Assembly (NCBI RefSeq): GCF_003967555.1
Contig: NZ_BIFS01000002.1
Coordinates: 496,001 to 560,000 of the forward strand
Length of the DNA: 64,000 bases
Direction of reading: 5' to 3'
Source: Dictyobacter kobayashii
GTDB taxonomy: Bacteria > Chloroflexota > Ktedonobacteria > Ktedonobacterales > Ktedonobacteraceae
Each line of letters opens with the position of its first letter. Position 1 is the first letter of the stretch. Shown here piece after piece: positions 9,142 to 17,677 of this stretch. The position numbers and the translations under genes were made by a program. The notes below the pieces were generated by a model. It searched no databases and was not told the DNA's origin. It saw nothing but the letters and a program-made list of their open reading frames with translations.

Positions 9142-9240
9142 TTTTTATTATAGGATGCAGAAAATGTGCGAAGAACATTTTCTGCATCCTATAATAAAAA
9201 GATTCGGGCGCGCATGCGCACGTCCGCATAGAAACGACAC
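9142..9240 (+). repeat. Hairpin plus conserved tail (family A, copy 1)
   Basis: A 26-bp perfect stem (9142-9167 with 9175-9200) with a 7-nt loop is followed by an A-rich junction and the tail GATTCGGGCGCGCATGCGCA, then CGTCCGCATAGAAAC. The tail matches those at 25197, 44066 and 54013, while the stem sequence is unique to this site. Confidence 0.7.
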
Positions 9241-9289
9241 GCTTCCCATGCGAATGGGAGTCTGACACATCCAGAGATAACCAATGAGC

Positions 9290-11167
9290 TTAGCTGGGAC
9301 TCCAGATATGAATGGTTCTATCACTACTACCTGAGGCAAGCAGTTTGCCATCAGGCGACCACCTGACAGTGTTGACACTGTCAGTATGGCCGCGATAGCT
9401 ATAGATCTCTTTCCCCTTGGCGGAATCCCAGATTTGTACCGATTTGTCGGCACTGGCCGAGGCGATGGTTGTTCCATCCGGAGACCATTGGACATAGTGA
9501 ATGGGTCCTGTGTGGTGGTCATAATGAACCGGCGAGATACCCGTAATAGGATTCCAGATATCGACACTATTGTTGCCTCCACCATAGGCCAGCAGTTTCT
9601 TGTTAGGAGCCCAGTCCAGGGCATTAATATTGCTTACTGCTGTTCGCTGATAAACCCGGGTCTGCTCACGCTGCAATGCTTCTCGGTCCCCATCCATGCC
9701 AGTTCCGACAAACCACATCTGCATTGAACCCTCTTTACTGGCGGCAACAATATAGGTGCCATCGGCGGACCAATCCAGGGCCTGCAATTGCTGAATCTTG
9801 CTTTTGTATTGAATTACGAGCCGACCAGTTTTGACGTCCCAGATCTTGATGCTGTTTCCGGCAATGTTAAGCGAAACAATAAATTGGCCGTCAGGCGACC
9901 AGGTAAAATATTGGATAGGGGCGTCTTCAAGCCAGGAGGCCTGTTGCGTGCCTGTGTTGACGTTCCAGACCTGAATGTTTCCCTCACTACTGGCCGAAGC
10001 GATTGATTTGCTCATCTCTTTCGGCCCCCAGGCAACCATCTGCACTTTACCTCGGTGCCTCTGATAGGTTTTAATGGCCTGCCTGGATGCAATATCCCAG
10101 ATAGCTATGGTGCGCCCTTCGCCAGCAGCGACAATCTGTTTGCCATCGGCAGACCAGTCTAGACTCATGACAGGCTCTGGCAATGCACAGAGCTGACCAT
10201 AGGAAGTGACTGATGTAAGATTCATTTTTGGGCGCAATGAGGATGAAAAAGAACGGGCAAATTGTGAGGTGGTACCCGTTGCTTTTTGCCCTGCATTTGA
10301 GATAGGACTGATCTCGTTGGTCACATGCTCACTACGCGCTCTGGGCTTTTGATAGCTGGCTTTCTCAAGGGCATCTGCAAAGTCTGTGATGCGCGGGAAG
10401 CGCTGGGTAGGGTCTTTAGCCAGGGCGGTGAACAGGGTGCGCTCTACCTCTTCTGGCAGCGTTGGCAGCCTATCAAGCAGAGAAGGTGGCGGCGACATCC
10501 GGTGCTTCTCAAGGATAGCGTTGTATGAACCTTGAAATGGGGGAACGCCAATCAACCATTCATAGGCGACGGCGGCCAGGGCATACTGGTCGCTCGTTAA
10601 GTGTGGCTGATTCATAGCCTGCTCTGGAGCCATATACTGAATATTACTCATGTTCAGCTGGCTGTTTTTGGACGCGATATGGCGCACAATGGTAGCGATA
10701 CGCACATCGCTCAGAAGTACGTTATTCTGTCCATCTAATAAAATATTCTCGGGCTTGATGTTAAGATGGGCCAAACGATGATCGTGGATATATTGCAGGG
10801 CGCTAGCAAGCTGTTTGATGTAGGTTACGACAATCGATAATGGTAAGCGTTGGCCATCCTTTAAACGTTGCCTCAAGGTGCCATTGGCCACATCTTCCAT
10901 TATCATTAATGGGACGTTTTGCTCCCTACCCACATCTAAGACACGTAAAATATTAGGGTGATCGAGTAGAGAGAGGATCTGCACTTCGCGGCGGAACGTT
11001 TGCCATTCGCTCTCGCTTAGCTGTATATGCCAGATTTTGACCGCTGCCTGCCGGTGCAATTGCACATGTGTTCCTCGATATACTTCACTGCTACTACTGT
11101 GTCCAATAAGGCCTTCCATACGGTAATTGCCTAATTGTCTCCCAATAAGAAGTGATTGATCTACCAT
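9290..11167 (-). CDS. Kinase-like WD40 protein (probable pseudokinase)
   Basis: N-terminal Hanks-type kinase fold (about 12-275) followed by a Ser-rich linker and seven WD40 repeats (about 320-625), each ending in IWD/IWN/VWN or similar, enough for one seven-bladed propeller. No membrane helix is seen, so it is likely cytoplasmic. The ATP-anchoring Lys44 and Glu61 are present, but the Gly-rich loop reads GHSSSSEV, the catalytic loop is HLNIKPEN (Asn136 in place of the catalytic Asp), and DFG is DVR (154-156). These changes suggest a non-catalytic, binding or scaffold role. I start at the ATG at 11167 with GGAGG 8 nt upstream, not the TTG at 11182 that overlaps it. Confidence 0.88.
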   Translation of the reverse strand: MVDQSLLIGRQLGNYRMEGLIGHSSSSEVYRGTHVQLHRQAAVKIWHIQLSESEWQTFRREVQILSLLDHPNILRVLDVGREQNVPLMIMEDVANGTLRQRLKDGQRLPLSIVVTYIKQLASALQYIHDHRLAHLNIKPENILLDGQNNVLLSDVRIATIVRHIASKNSQLNMSNIQYMAPEQAMNQPHLTSDQYALAAVAYEWLIGVPPFQGSYNAILEKHRMSPPPSLLDRLPTLPEEVERTLFTALAKDPTQRFPRITDFADALEKASYQKPRARSEHVTNEISPISNAGQKATGTTSQFARSFSSSLRPKMNLTSVTSYGQLCALPEPVMSLDWSADGKQIVAAGEGRTIAIWDIASRQAIKTYQRHRGKVQMVAWGPKEMSKSIASASSEGNIQVWNVNTGTQQASWLEDAPIQYFTWSPDGQFIVSLNIAGNSIKIWDVKTGRLVIQYKSKIQQLQALDWSADGTYIVAASKEGSMQMWFVGTGMDGDREALQREQTRVYQRTAVSNINALDWAPNKKLLAYGGGNNSVDIWNPITGISPVHYDHHTGPIHYVQWSPDGTTIASASADKSVQIWDSAKGKEIYSYRGHTDSVNTVRWSPDGKLLASGSSDRTIHIWSPS

Positions 11168-11336
11168 ACAGAGAGCCTCCAAAAATATATAAATAGGTTT
11201 TACAGTTATATATTTTACGTAAATAATATGACAACGTCAACTATTTTGTTTATCCTCTAGAATATAGTACCTTCCGCTTGTTTATTCTTACCTTTATCAC
11301 GCTCGGCAAACTCCTACATCTCCGTCAAATAAAAAC

Positions 11337-11375
11337 AAGTAGAGCACCTCCGTTATGTATGGAGGTACTCTACTT
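11337..11375 (-). terminator. Terminator of the multicopper oxidase operon
   Basis: 15-bp stem AAGTAGAG(C/T)ACCTCC with a 9-nt loop; read on the minus strand it is followed by TTGTTTTTA. It lies 28 bp after the stop of the gene at 11404. The rest of 11168-11403 is AT-rich and probably carries the promoter of the WD40 gene's neighbourhood; no gene seen. Confidence 0.8.
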
Positions 11376-11403
11376 GCGCTAATACATATATGCGCTTATA
11401 GCA

Positions 11404-12543
11404 TTATCTGACAGTGATGGTGGTCAGATTCCCATCTGTCGTCGGTACACTGGATGGTACATTTTCGTCTATGTGCTCGTGCAGAATATATTTTCCAGCA
11501 TGATCGAAATGGACAAGCACATCATTGTGTTCGGCTGGACCGATAATAACCGAGTCGGTTATAGGATACTGGTCCAATTTGCGTCCATCGGTGCCAACGG
11601 TCTGGAATTTGAGACCTGGTGCACTTAATGTAAAGATCTGGGTACCTGCATTGATCAGACGCAATAGCACTGTCTGCCCTGCTTTCGCATTAATAGTTGA
11701 ACGAGGATCCTGGTTGGTCGCGGGCCAGGCCTTACCATTCAGCAAAGCATAACTGACTTTGGACTTGGTCCAATCAACGTCTGGTGTGTTCTTATACAAT
11801 TTACTGTAATCATTATTGTGGCCGGGCAGGTCTAAATCACTGAGCACAAAGGTCGAGTCCAGATCAAACTTTGGGCTGTTGAGATATGCCTGATTGGGGT
11901 GGGCAATTGGTTTAACAATCACGGCTCCATACATACCCATTTGAATATGCTCGGGGGTCGCTTCATGACAATGATACCAGTAGGTCCCAGCATGATCAGC
12001 GATAAAACTATAAGTGAATTGTTCTCCCTGCTTGAGCGAACCGGTCTTCTCATCTTTCTGCTTGCTACCCGAAGGCAGCGGAGTCCCACTGGCAGAGCGA
12101 GGAGGGGTTGTCATGGGGTCACCATCAGAAGTGCTGTATAGATCGAGTCCATGCAGGTGAATGGTGTGGCCATCGCCACCGGGATTATATTTGGTCAGGG
12201 TCGGATCTTTATCGTTAATCAGGGTGACATTGACCTTGTCTCCTTCATTTACGATAATGGGCGGCCCTGGTATCTGAGCGTGGCCATTGGGATTATCTGT
12301 ATAGCCGAAGACATAGACTTTTTTACCATCGGGCATGGTTAGCCAGTTGTCTCGTACATAGAGTTTAAAATTTCGTGTCTGGGGAATGGGTAAGCCGCTC
12401 TTTGAGTCTGCGGCTGAGCCTCCGAATGGGAGATTACAGGCCCCAAGCATACCAGTAACGATACAGGCCAGCATTAATAAGAGTACGCGGATGGCGAGCC
12501 GAGTCCTTTGCTTCTTCATAGAATTCAATTCTTTCTTTTCCAT
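11404..12543 (-). CDS. Multicopper oxidase-like lipoprotein (A)
   Basis: 379 aa, two cupredoxin domains. Signal peptide with lipobox LGAC, so probably anchored outside the membrane. Copper motifs: HLHG in domain 1, then WYHCHEATPEHIQMGM carrying a Cys and the His/Met set of a type-1-like site; near the C-terminus only HEH remains, and the central HxxHxH-type motif expected in domain 2 is replaced by FTLSAPGLKF. It therefore lacks part of a standard trinuclear site. It follows the paralogue at 12547 by 3 nt on the same strand. A second in-frame ATG (12519, MKKQRTR) is an equally possible start. Confidence 0.85.
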   Translation of the reverse strand: MEKKELNSMKKQRTRLAIRVLLLMLACIVTGMLGACNLPFGGSAADSKSGLPIPQTRNFKLYVRDNWLTMPDGKKVYVFGYTDNPNGHAQIPGPPIIVNEGDKVNVTLINDKDPTLTKYNPGGDGHTIHLHGLDLYSTSDGDPMTTPPRSASGTPLPSGSKQKDEKTGSLKQGEQFTYSFIADHAGTYWYHCHEATPEHIQMGMYGAVIVKPIAHPNQAYLNSPKFDLDSTFVLSDLDLPGHNNDYSKLYKNTPDVDWTKSKVSYALLNGKAWPATNQDPRSTINAKAGQTVLLRLINAGTQIFTLSAPGLKFQTVGTDGRKLDQYPITDSVIIGPAEHNDVLVHFDHAGKYILHEHIDENVPSSVPTTDGNLTTITVR

Positions 12544-12546
12544 ATA

Positions 12547-13680
12547 CTACTTATTACCCATATCTGGCATCGCCACCGGATTTTGTCCATTAGGCAAATT
12601 AATATTGATCATGGTCATCATGCCGCCTGGATAAACGCCATTGTTAGTGGTATTGGCTTCGATATGATCATGGAACATATAGCGGCCCGGCTTATTTAAG
12701 AACAAACTGATGTCCGCGGTCTCGCCCGGCGCTAGCATCAAGGTATCCTTGTAATATGGGTGGGCTAGCTTCTGTCCATTGGCACCAATCACCTGGAAGT
12801 GATGGCCATGTGTATGCATCATATGGACTTCTGAACCAGCGTTGATGAGGCGCACCAGCACGGTCTGTCCAACAGTGACGTTGAGGGAGTCGTTGGAGTC
12901 CATCATTGTGTCCGGCCAGACTTTACTATTAATGAAGAAGTAGTTGGGATGGTATTTGGTCCAGTCTACGGCCGCGCTCCCTTTAGTGAGATTATCATAG
13001 GTGCTTTTGTGCGCATCACTGTCCATGTCACTGAGCACAAAAGTATATTCCTTGTTATAAGGTGGAGCGCCAGGGTATGCTCGGCTTAAAATTCCTTTGG
13101 GCTTAATCGTTAAGGCACCATACAGCCCCATCTGGGCATGCATGGGGGTGGCATCGTGATAGAGATAGCTGCCCGGCTGCTGGGCGACAAAATGATAGCT
13201 GACTTTTTGCCAATTTTGTCCACTTTTGGCGATTGGGCCCGCACCAATCTCTTTATCAAGTTCCGATGGCAGCTGCAACCCATCGACAGTCTGCAGAGGC
13301 GCGGTGGTTAAATTCCCAGCGGCATTTGGAAAGTTGTTACTTAAACTAGCCTTATCATTGATCACGGTAACATTAACGGTATCTCCCTGATCAACAACGA
13401 TCGCAGGTCCCGGTACCTGTGCGGCCCCCTGGGGTTTGTCAGTGTAGCCTATGACATAAATACGTTGGCCATCGGGCATTTTCATCCAGTTATCCCGGAT
13501 GTAAAAGGTATAATTGCGTACCTGTGCGCTCGGTTGCTTCACATTGCTTGTAGCAGCCCTGGCTGCCCCGTGCATAAATTGTGTAGCCAGCAAGGCACCT
13601 ATGAATAGAACCGTAACTGGAACTACCAGCATTGCTATCACACGCGTTTTTCGTGTGAATCTGAAGTTCTTGCTCGTCAT
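12547..13680 (-). CDS. Multicopper oxidase-like secreted protein (B)
   Basis: 377 aa from the ATG at 13680 (AGGA upstream), with a signal-anchor or signal peptide ending near ARAATS. Paralogue of the following gene, sharing motifs such as RDNWMKMPDG, VIGYTDKP and VPGPAIVVDQGD. Here the domain-1 HxHG motif is missing and the HCH motif is YHDATPMHAQMG with no Cys, whereas domain 2 keeps MHTHGHHF and FHDH. It thus holds the copper motifs its partner lacks. It is first in the two-gene operon. Confidence 0.85.
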   Translation of the reverse strand: MTSKNFRFTRKTRVIAMLVVPVTVLFIGALLATQFMHGAARAATSNVKQPSAQVRNYTFYIRDNWMKMPDGQRIYVIGYTDKPQGAAQVPGPAIVVDQGDTVNVTVINDKASLSNNFPNAAGNLTTAPLQTVDGLQLPSELDKEIGAGPIAKSGQNWQKVSYHFVAQQPGSYLYHDATPMHAQMGLYGALTIKPKGILSRAYPGAPPYNKEYTFVLSDMDSDAHKSTYDNLTKGSAAVDWTKYHPNYFFINSKVWPDTMMDSNDSLNVTVGQTVLVRLINAGSEVHMMHTHGHHFQVIGANGQKLAHPYYKDTLMLAPGETADISLFLNKPGRYMFHDHIEANTTNNGVYPGGMMTMININLPNGQNPVAMPDMGNK

Positions 13681-13899
13681 AAAATTTTCGGTCCTTATAA
13701 TTGCAAATTTAAAAAGCACAATAAACTCTTTAAACGATATTCATTACTGCTGTTTAAAAACGTGTCTTAAACAAGAGCTTACTGTAGACAATTGTAGTAC
13801 GCTACATATATGTAACTAGATGCAGAGCTACCAATAAGGCACAGTGATGTATGACTTGCATATCCTTTAATACACTAAATATTATTTAATATAATCTGT

Positions 13900-13942
13900 A
13901 TATGGAACATAAATTTAACATGATTAAATTTATGTTCCATAT
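13900..13942. repeat. AT-rich 19-bp-arm hairpin between divergent genes
   Basis: ATATGGAACATAAATTTAA pairs perfectly with its complement around CATGA and is followed by TTTT. It lies in the 404-bp gap (13681-14084) between the divergent oxidase operon and a methyltransferase, an odd place for a terminator. No gene is visible in the gap. Confidence 0.6.
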
Positions 13943-14084
13943 TTTTATCCTCGATAATGAATGCAGGTCATTTTAACATCATTCATCCGCTAATTTATAC
14001 TCATTTATCAAAGGTTGCTTATTGTATTTCTTTTTCTTGCCATGTACAATTCCATCTATATAGAGGAATAACAAATGGGAGGGT

Positions 14085-14942
14085 ATGATGGAGCGCGAAG
14101 ATACTTATATCACAGATCCAGAGAGCGGCCTGGAGATGACACGTTTGTCTGAGCAAGATCGCTTGCTTACACAGGGCATGGGAGGGGTTTTACCTGAATT
14201 TACGACCCTCCCCAAAAATATCATGCATATTTTAGATATCGGTTGTGGGCCTGGTGGCTGGGTACTGGATGTGGCTTATCGCTATCCCAGGTGTGAAGTG
14301 GTTGGATTAGATGTAAGTATCCAAATGGTCGAATATGCACGGGCACGGGCGGCTGCCGAGGGGCGCGGGAACGCGATCTTTGTCCATGGCAATGTACTCC
14401 AGCCTCTCGAATTTGCTGCGGCTGAATTTGACCTGGTTAATATCCGCCTGGCGGCAACTTTCTTATTGAGCACTGCCTGGCCTGGAGTACTGGCTGAGAT
14501 ACGACGTATCCTGCGTCCCGGCGGGATTATACGCATCAGTGAAAGCGATAAAATGACTGTAGGGCCGAGTCCGACCCTTGAAAAAATGCTCAAGAGTTCA
14601 TACCAGGCGGTGAGCGCGCTGGGCTATGGATTTTCTAGCGATGGTAGTGGTCTGGGTGTAGCATCATCCCTGAAAAATTTGCTGACTCAAAGCGGCTTTG
14701 GAGGTATCACACTCTATCCCCATCCCATCGATTTTTCTTTCCAAACTGAATTACATAAGAGTCAATATGACAATTTCGTGGTGACTTTTACTACATTGTT
14801 ACCTCTGTTTTTGCACAGCAAAGCTATGACGCAGGAGGATTTCACAGAGGCTTTGCGCCAGGTACGCATCGAAATGCTGCACGAGGACTTCAAAGGTGTG
14901 TGGCATATGCTAACCGCTATCGGCAAAAAACCAGTCCAATAG
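14085..14942 (+). CDS. Class I SAM-dependent methyltransferase
   Basis: 285 aa. Motif I is ILDIGCGPGGW (about residues 49-59), followed by VVGLDVS (motif II, acidic residue) and a motif-IV region FDLVNIRLAA, all typical of a Rossmann-fold SAM-dependent methyltransferase. The C-terminal third is unlike small-molecule enzymes I can name, so the substrate is unknown. GGGAGGGT immediately precedes two consecutive ATGs. Monocistronic. Confidence 0.88.
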   Translation: MMEREDTYITDPESGLEMTRLSEQDRLLTQGMGGVLPEFTTLPKNIMHILDIGCGPGGWVLDVAYRYPRCEVVGLDVSIQMVEYARARAAAEGRGNAIFVHGNVLQPLEFAAAEFDLVNIRLAATFLLSTAWPGVLAEIRRILRPGGIIRISESDKMTVGPSPTLEKMLKSSYQAVSALGYGFSSDGSGLGVASSLKNLLTQSGFGGITLYPHPIDFSFQTELHKSQYDNFVVTFTTLLPLFLHSKAMTQEDFTEALRQVRIEMLHEDFKGVWHMLTAIGKKPVQ

Positions 14943-14989
14943 CAAGTTGCTACATTGTTGTCAGTTGGAATGCATGCTCGAATCTGATG

Positions 14990-15508
14990 CTAGGAGTCTC
15001 CATTGGCTTCATGTAGTGGCCCTGGTTCCTCCGGTGAATGATTGGTATCTACCTTGCTGAGAATAAAACCCAGGGCAAATAAAATGAGGCCAATGCCTAC
15101 CCCGAGGGGAAGTATGTTATTGCTCCCCTTCCACTCAACAACATAGGCGAGAAAGGTTACGGCTAAGAGTACAATAATAACACCAATGAGTTTAACCTTC
15201 AAATCATCAAGCGTCTCGATCACGAGCCATGGAAATGTGGGAAGATCAGAGCCAATAAAAAGCTCATAGAGTCCTAATGCAACGATATAAAGAACGGTTG
15301 CGAGCAAGAATAGGTCAATCACTTCAATACACGCTACCGACAGAGGTTTGGCATCTTCGGTGGTGAAAATAGGATGGATAGCAAGCTCTATTGCTAATTT
15401 TACGATCGTTATGGTTCCATAGAGCAATAAAATAATAGAGGCAAGTAATGAGCCCGCTACTGCAAGCAGGATCAGATAACGACTTCCAGCAAGTACACGT
15501 CGTAACAC
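14990..15508 (-). CDS. YqhA family (UPF0114) membrane protein
   Basis: 172 aa with four predicted helices. The central segment CIEVIDLFLLATVLYIVALG, followed by LYELFI and the LDDLKVKL motif, matches the UPF0114/YqhA family, whose function is unknown. The start is a GTG at 15508; the ribosome site is weak. It is convergent with the methyltransferase, 47 bp apart. Confidence 0.8.
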   Translation of the reverse strand: MLRRVLAGSRYLILLAVAGSLLASIILLLYGTITIVKLAIELAIHPIFTTEDAKPLSVACIEVIDLFLLATVLYIVALGLYELFIGSDLPTFPWLVIETLDDLKVKLIGVIIVLLAVTFLAYVVEWKGSNNILPLGVGIGLILFALGFILSKVDTNHSPEEPGPLHEANGDS

Positions 15509-15631
15509 AGGCTTTATTCTTTCTCACACTATAGACTTTACCCACGCGCAACATTTAATCCTCTTAAGATGATGATACACAATCGACAATTTCCAATTGT
15601 ACCCAACGATCATAATCTGTGGACGCACAAA

Positions 15632-15675
15632 AAAGGTTCCCGCCGCTTGCCACATTGCAAGCGACGGGAACCTTT
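15632..15675 (-). terminator. Terminator of the EXORDIUM-like gene
   Basis: 19-bp stem (AAAGGTTCCCGCCGCTTGC with one G-U pair) and a 6-nt loop; on the minus strand it is followed by seven T. It is 25 bp past the stop of the gene at 15701. Confidence 0.85.
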
Positions 15676-15700
15676 CAATTATTAATGGGATGGGGTAATT

Positions 15701-16612
15701 TTAGGGCCCTGTCAGGACACAACCTCTGGCTTTGTTATCCCACTCTTTTTGCACACGGTAGGGGTGGCCATTCCAGCTGACATTAGCGCCGTTTGAACTA
15801 CCGAAGTTCCAGGCACATTTGTCGCCAATTTCAGCGCCACTGCTGTCATACCAGGCATTGAGCAAGGGGTCGGTCGCAGCCTCCATTTGCTCGTGTGAGG
15901 TAACATTGATGGTTTCATCGGCAGCCTGGTCACCATTTGGTCCTTGTCCACCGTTACAGCTGAAGCTAGCAGCATATGGCATGGTGGCATAGATGGTGTT
16001 ACTACCAAAGTAGCTGTGATAGGCACAGAAGGCATTGGATGCACACTGGCTGTAACTGCTATCAAAACAGATATCCTGGTTGGCCTGGGTGAAGACAAAG
16101 AAGATGTTGGTCAGGCTGGATGACCAGTGATTCACGCTCTGTGCACGAGAGACTTCATTCTGGATGTCGCTATCCAGCAATGGGCTCTCAGGATAACCTG
16201 CTGTGTCTGTCCAGGTAGCTACCAGATGAGTACCAGATGGAATACGGCCACTGGAATCTTTATACTGGGTGTTGTTCTTGTAAAGGCCAGATCCGCCGAC
16301 ATCATTGAAGTAGCGTTGAATGAGACTGTGGTAGGTTGAAGATACGTTGTGCGTTGGCTCCCAATAAATAGCGTAGACGTTAGTGGTACCACCTTGTACC
16401 GATCCTCCATAGTAACCCATGTTTGTGGCATTTGGATTTACGACTGCTGCCGTAACTGCTCCACTTGATTTTCCCAGATGGGGAAAGAAATGGACTTTTT
16501 GTTGCTGCCCGGCAACATTATCACTGGCTGCAAAAGCGCTAGTTAAAGGTAAGAGCGCAAAGGCCAGAAGTAGGAGTGGCAGGAAAAGAACTGGTCTTGG
16601 CCGTCTTTTCAA
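15701..16612 (-). CDS. Secreted EXORDIUM/phosphate-induced protein 1-like
   Basis: 303 aa. I start at a TTG (16612) 6 nt after AAGGAGG, which yields a textbook signal peptide (KRRPRPVLF...LTSAFA-AS); an ATG at 16663 would add residues with no ribosome site. The mature part resembles plant phosphate-induced protein 1/EXORDIUM proteins: YGGSV start, YAIYWEP, and a C-terminal block with HEQMEAATDP, then W-x-D-x-x-G-x-E-x-x-D-x-C. The HExxE-like block hints at a metal site but no peptidase activity is established. Secreted; the role may be in envelope or mycelial growth, which is speculation. Confidence 0.75.
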   Translation of the reverse strand: MKRRPRPVLFLPLLLLAFALLPLTSAFAASDNVAGQQQKVHFFPHLGKSSGAVTAAVVNPNATNMGYYGGSVQGGTTNVYAIYWEPTHNVSSTYHSLIQRYFNDVGGSGLYKNNTQYKDSSGRIPSGTHLVATWTDTAGYPESPLLDSDIQNEVSRAQSVNHWSSSLTNIFFVFTQANQDICFDSSYSQCASNAFCAYHSYFGSNTIYATMPYAASFSCNGGQGPNGDQAADETINVTSHEQMEAATDPLLNAWYDSSGAEIGDKCAWNFGSSNGANVSWNGHPYRVQKEWDNKARGCVLTGP

Positions 16613-16870
16613 AATAAGCCTCCTTAAATACAATGGGGGATGAAGTATCTCTAGCAAGAACATTAAAACCTTTATTGAAGTTTTTTCTGTTTGCTATTAT
16701 CAATATATTACAATCACTTAATTCATTTTTAATTAACTCTTAATTTTTTATATAGTCCTTAATAAATCACTGCTAGTATAAGAAAAAAATTCTTTTTTGT
16801 GCTGCACTGCATATTGTTCTTATTTTTCTTCTTATGTAATCAAACCGATTTCTTATGTAATTTTTTGCAT

Positions 16871-16913
16871 AACAAAAGAAGAGAACAGGCCAAAACCTGT
16901 CTCTTCTTTTGTT
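16871..16913 (-). terminator. Terminator of the lipoprotein gene
   Basis: AACAAAAGAAGAG-ACAGG pairs with its complement around a short loop, 25 bp past the stop of the gene at 16939, with T-rich flank on the minus strand. The rest of 16613-16870 is very AT-rich with no gene. Confidence 0.7.
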
Positions 16914-16938
16914 GTTGTGCTTAATACATGTTAAGAGC

Positions 16939-17478
16939 TTATTTCTTCATAAGGGAAAGGGTAATAGTACCGTCAGTCTGGCAGTTAAGTACTTGTAATG
17001 CCGTTGCCTGCATCTTTATAGCTGAACAGGTATATAGCTGGCTTTTTTGCGGCGGACGAGGTATTACACGCATCTGTAATTTGTCCTGTACCAAACAACC
17101 ACTACCCGTTTTCTGGATCAGGAAGGTGCGTGTCGTTACGGTATCTACACTACCTACCACGTAATTGAGTGAGGCGGGTGTGCACGTCTGATACGCATTC
17201 CAGAAACAATTCCCGACTTGCTGGGGATCACTTTTTCCTGTTGAAGCAGAGGAGCGCTGCAACATTTGTGAGATGCTGCCACAGTACCCCTGAGTAGCAC
17301 CAGGAGTAGCTGTCTGGGCGCTGCCGCTCTGGGTAGCTTGCACTGTGGGGGTAGATGTCTTTGTGCTGGATTGTGATTGATCACTGGTCTGGTTTGCACC
17401 ACAGGCAGCTAACACGAATATCATTAGTAATAGCGTACACATGATCGGCCAGGTATATGTAAAACTTTTGCTCTTCAT
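16939..17478 (-). CDS. Hypothetical lipoprotein
   Basis: 179 aa. Signal peptide with lipobox LAAC (about residues 23-26), then a 40-residue linker rich in Ser, Thr and Gln, then a compact C-terminal domain with five Cys (CGS, NCFWNAYQTC, GCLV, TCSA, NCQ), suggesting disulphides outside the cell. AAAGGG precedes the ATG. I do not recognise the family. Single gene between terminators. Confidence 0.75.
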   Translation of the reverse strand: MKSKSFTYTWPIMCTLLLMIFVLAACGANQTSDQSQSSTKTSTPTVQATQSGSAQTATPGATQGYCGSISQMLQRSSASTGKSDPQQVGNCFWNAYQTCTPASLNYVVGSVDTVTTRTFLIQKTGSGCLVQDKLQMRVIPRPPQKSQLYTCSAIKMQATALQVLNCQTDGTITLSLMKK

Positions 17479-17591
17479 CTGTTTCCCTTTCTCTCAACTT
17501 TATAGATGAGAAAAATCGTATTACCACTCTCTGCTTCGTCGCAGTTATAGTATTGACGTGTTCCAGGACAATAAAGTTCCCGCTCTGATTT

Positions 17592-17653
17592 ACAGCAAAA
17601 AGAGAGTTTCTTGCTCAATACCCAATCAGAGCAAGAAACTCTCTTTTTGCTGT
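17592..17653. terminator. 25-bp-arm terminator hairpin
   Basis: ACAGCAAAAAGAGAGTTTCT continuing to TTGCTC pairs with its complement at 17629-17653 around a 12-nt loop. It lies just past the stop of the efflux-pump gene (17678, minus strand). Confidence 0.8.
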
Positions 17654-17677
17654 TCTAAACAAACAAATTTATGTCGC

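Noticed and set aside
12151..12699. Plus-strand frames within the oxidase genes
   Set aside because: They are antisense to well-supported cupredoxin domains and show no motifs or ribosome sites.
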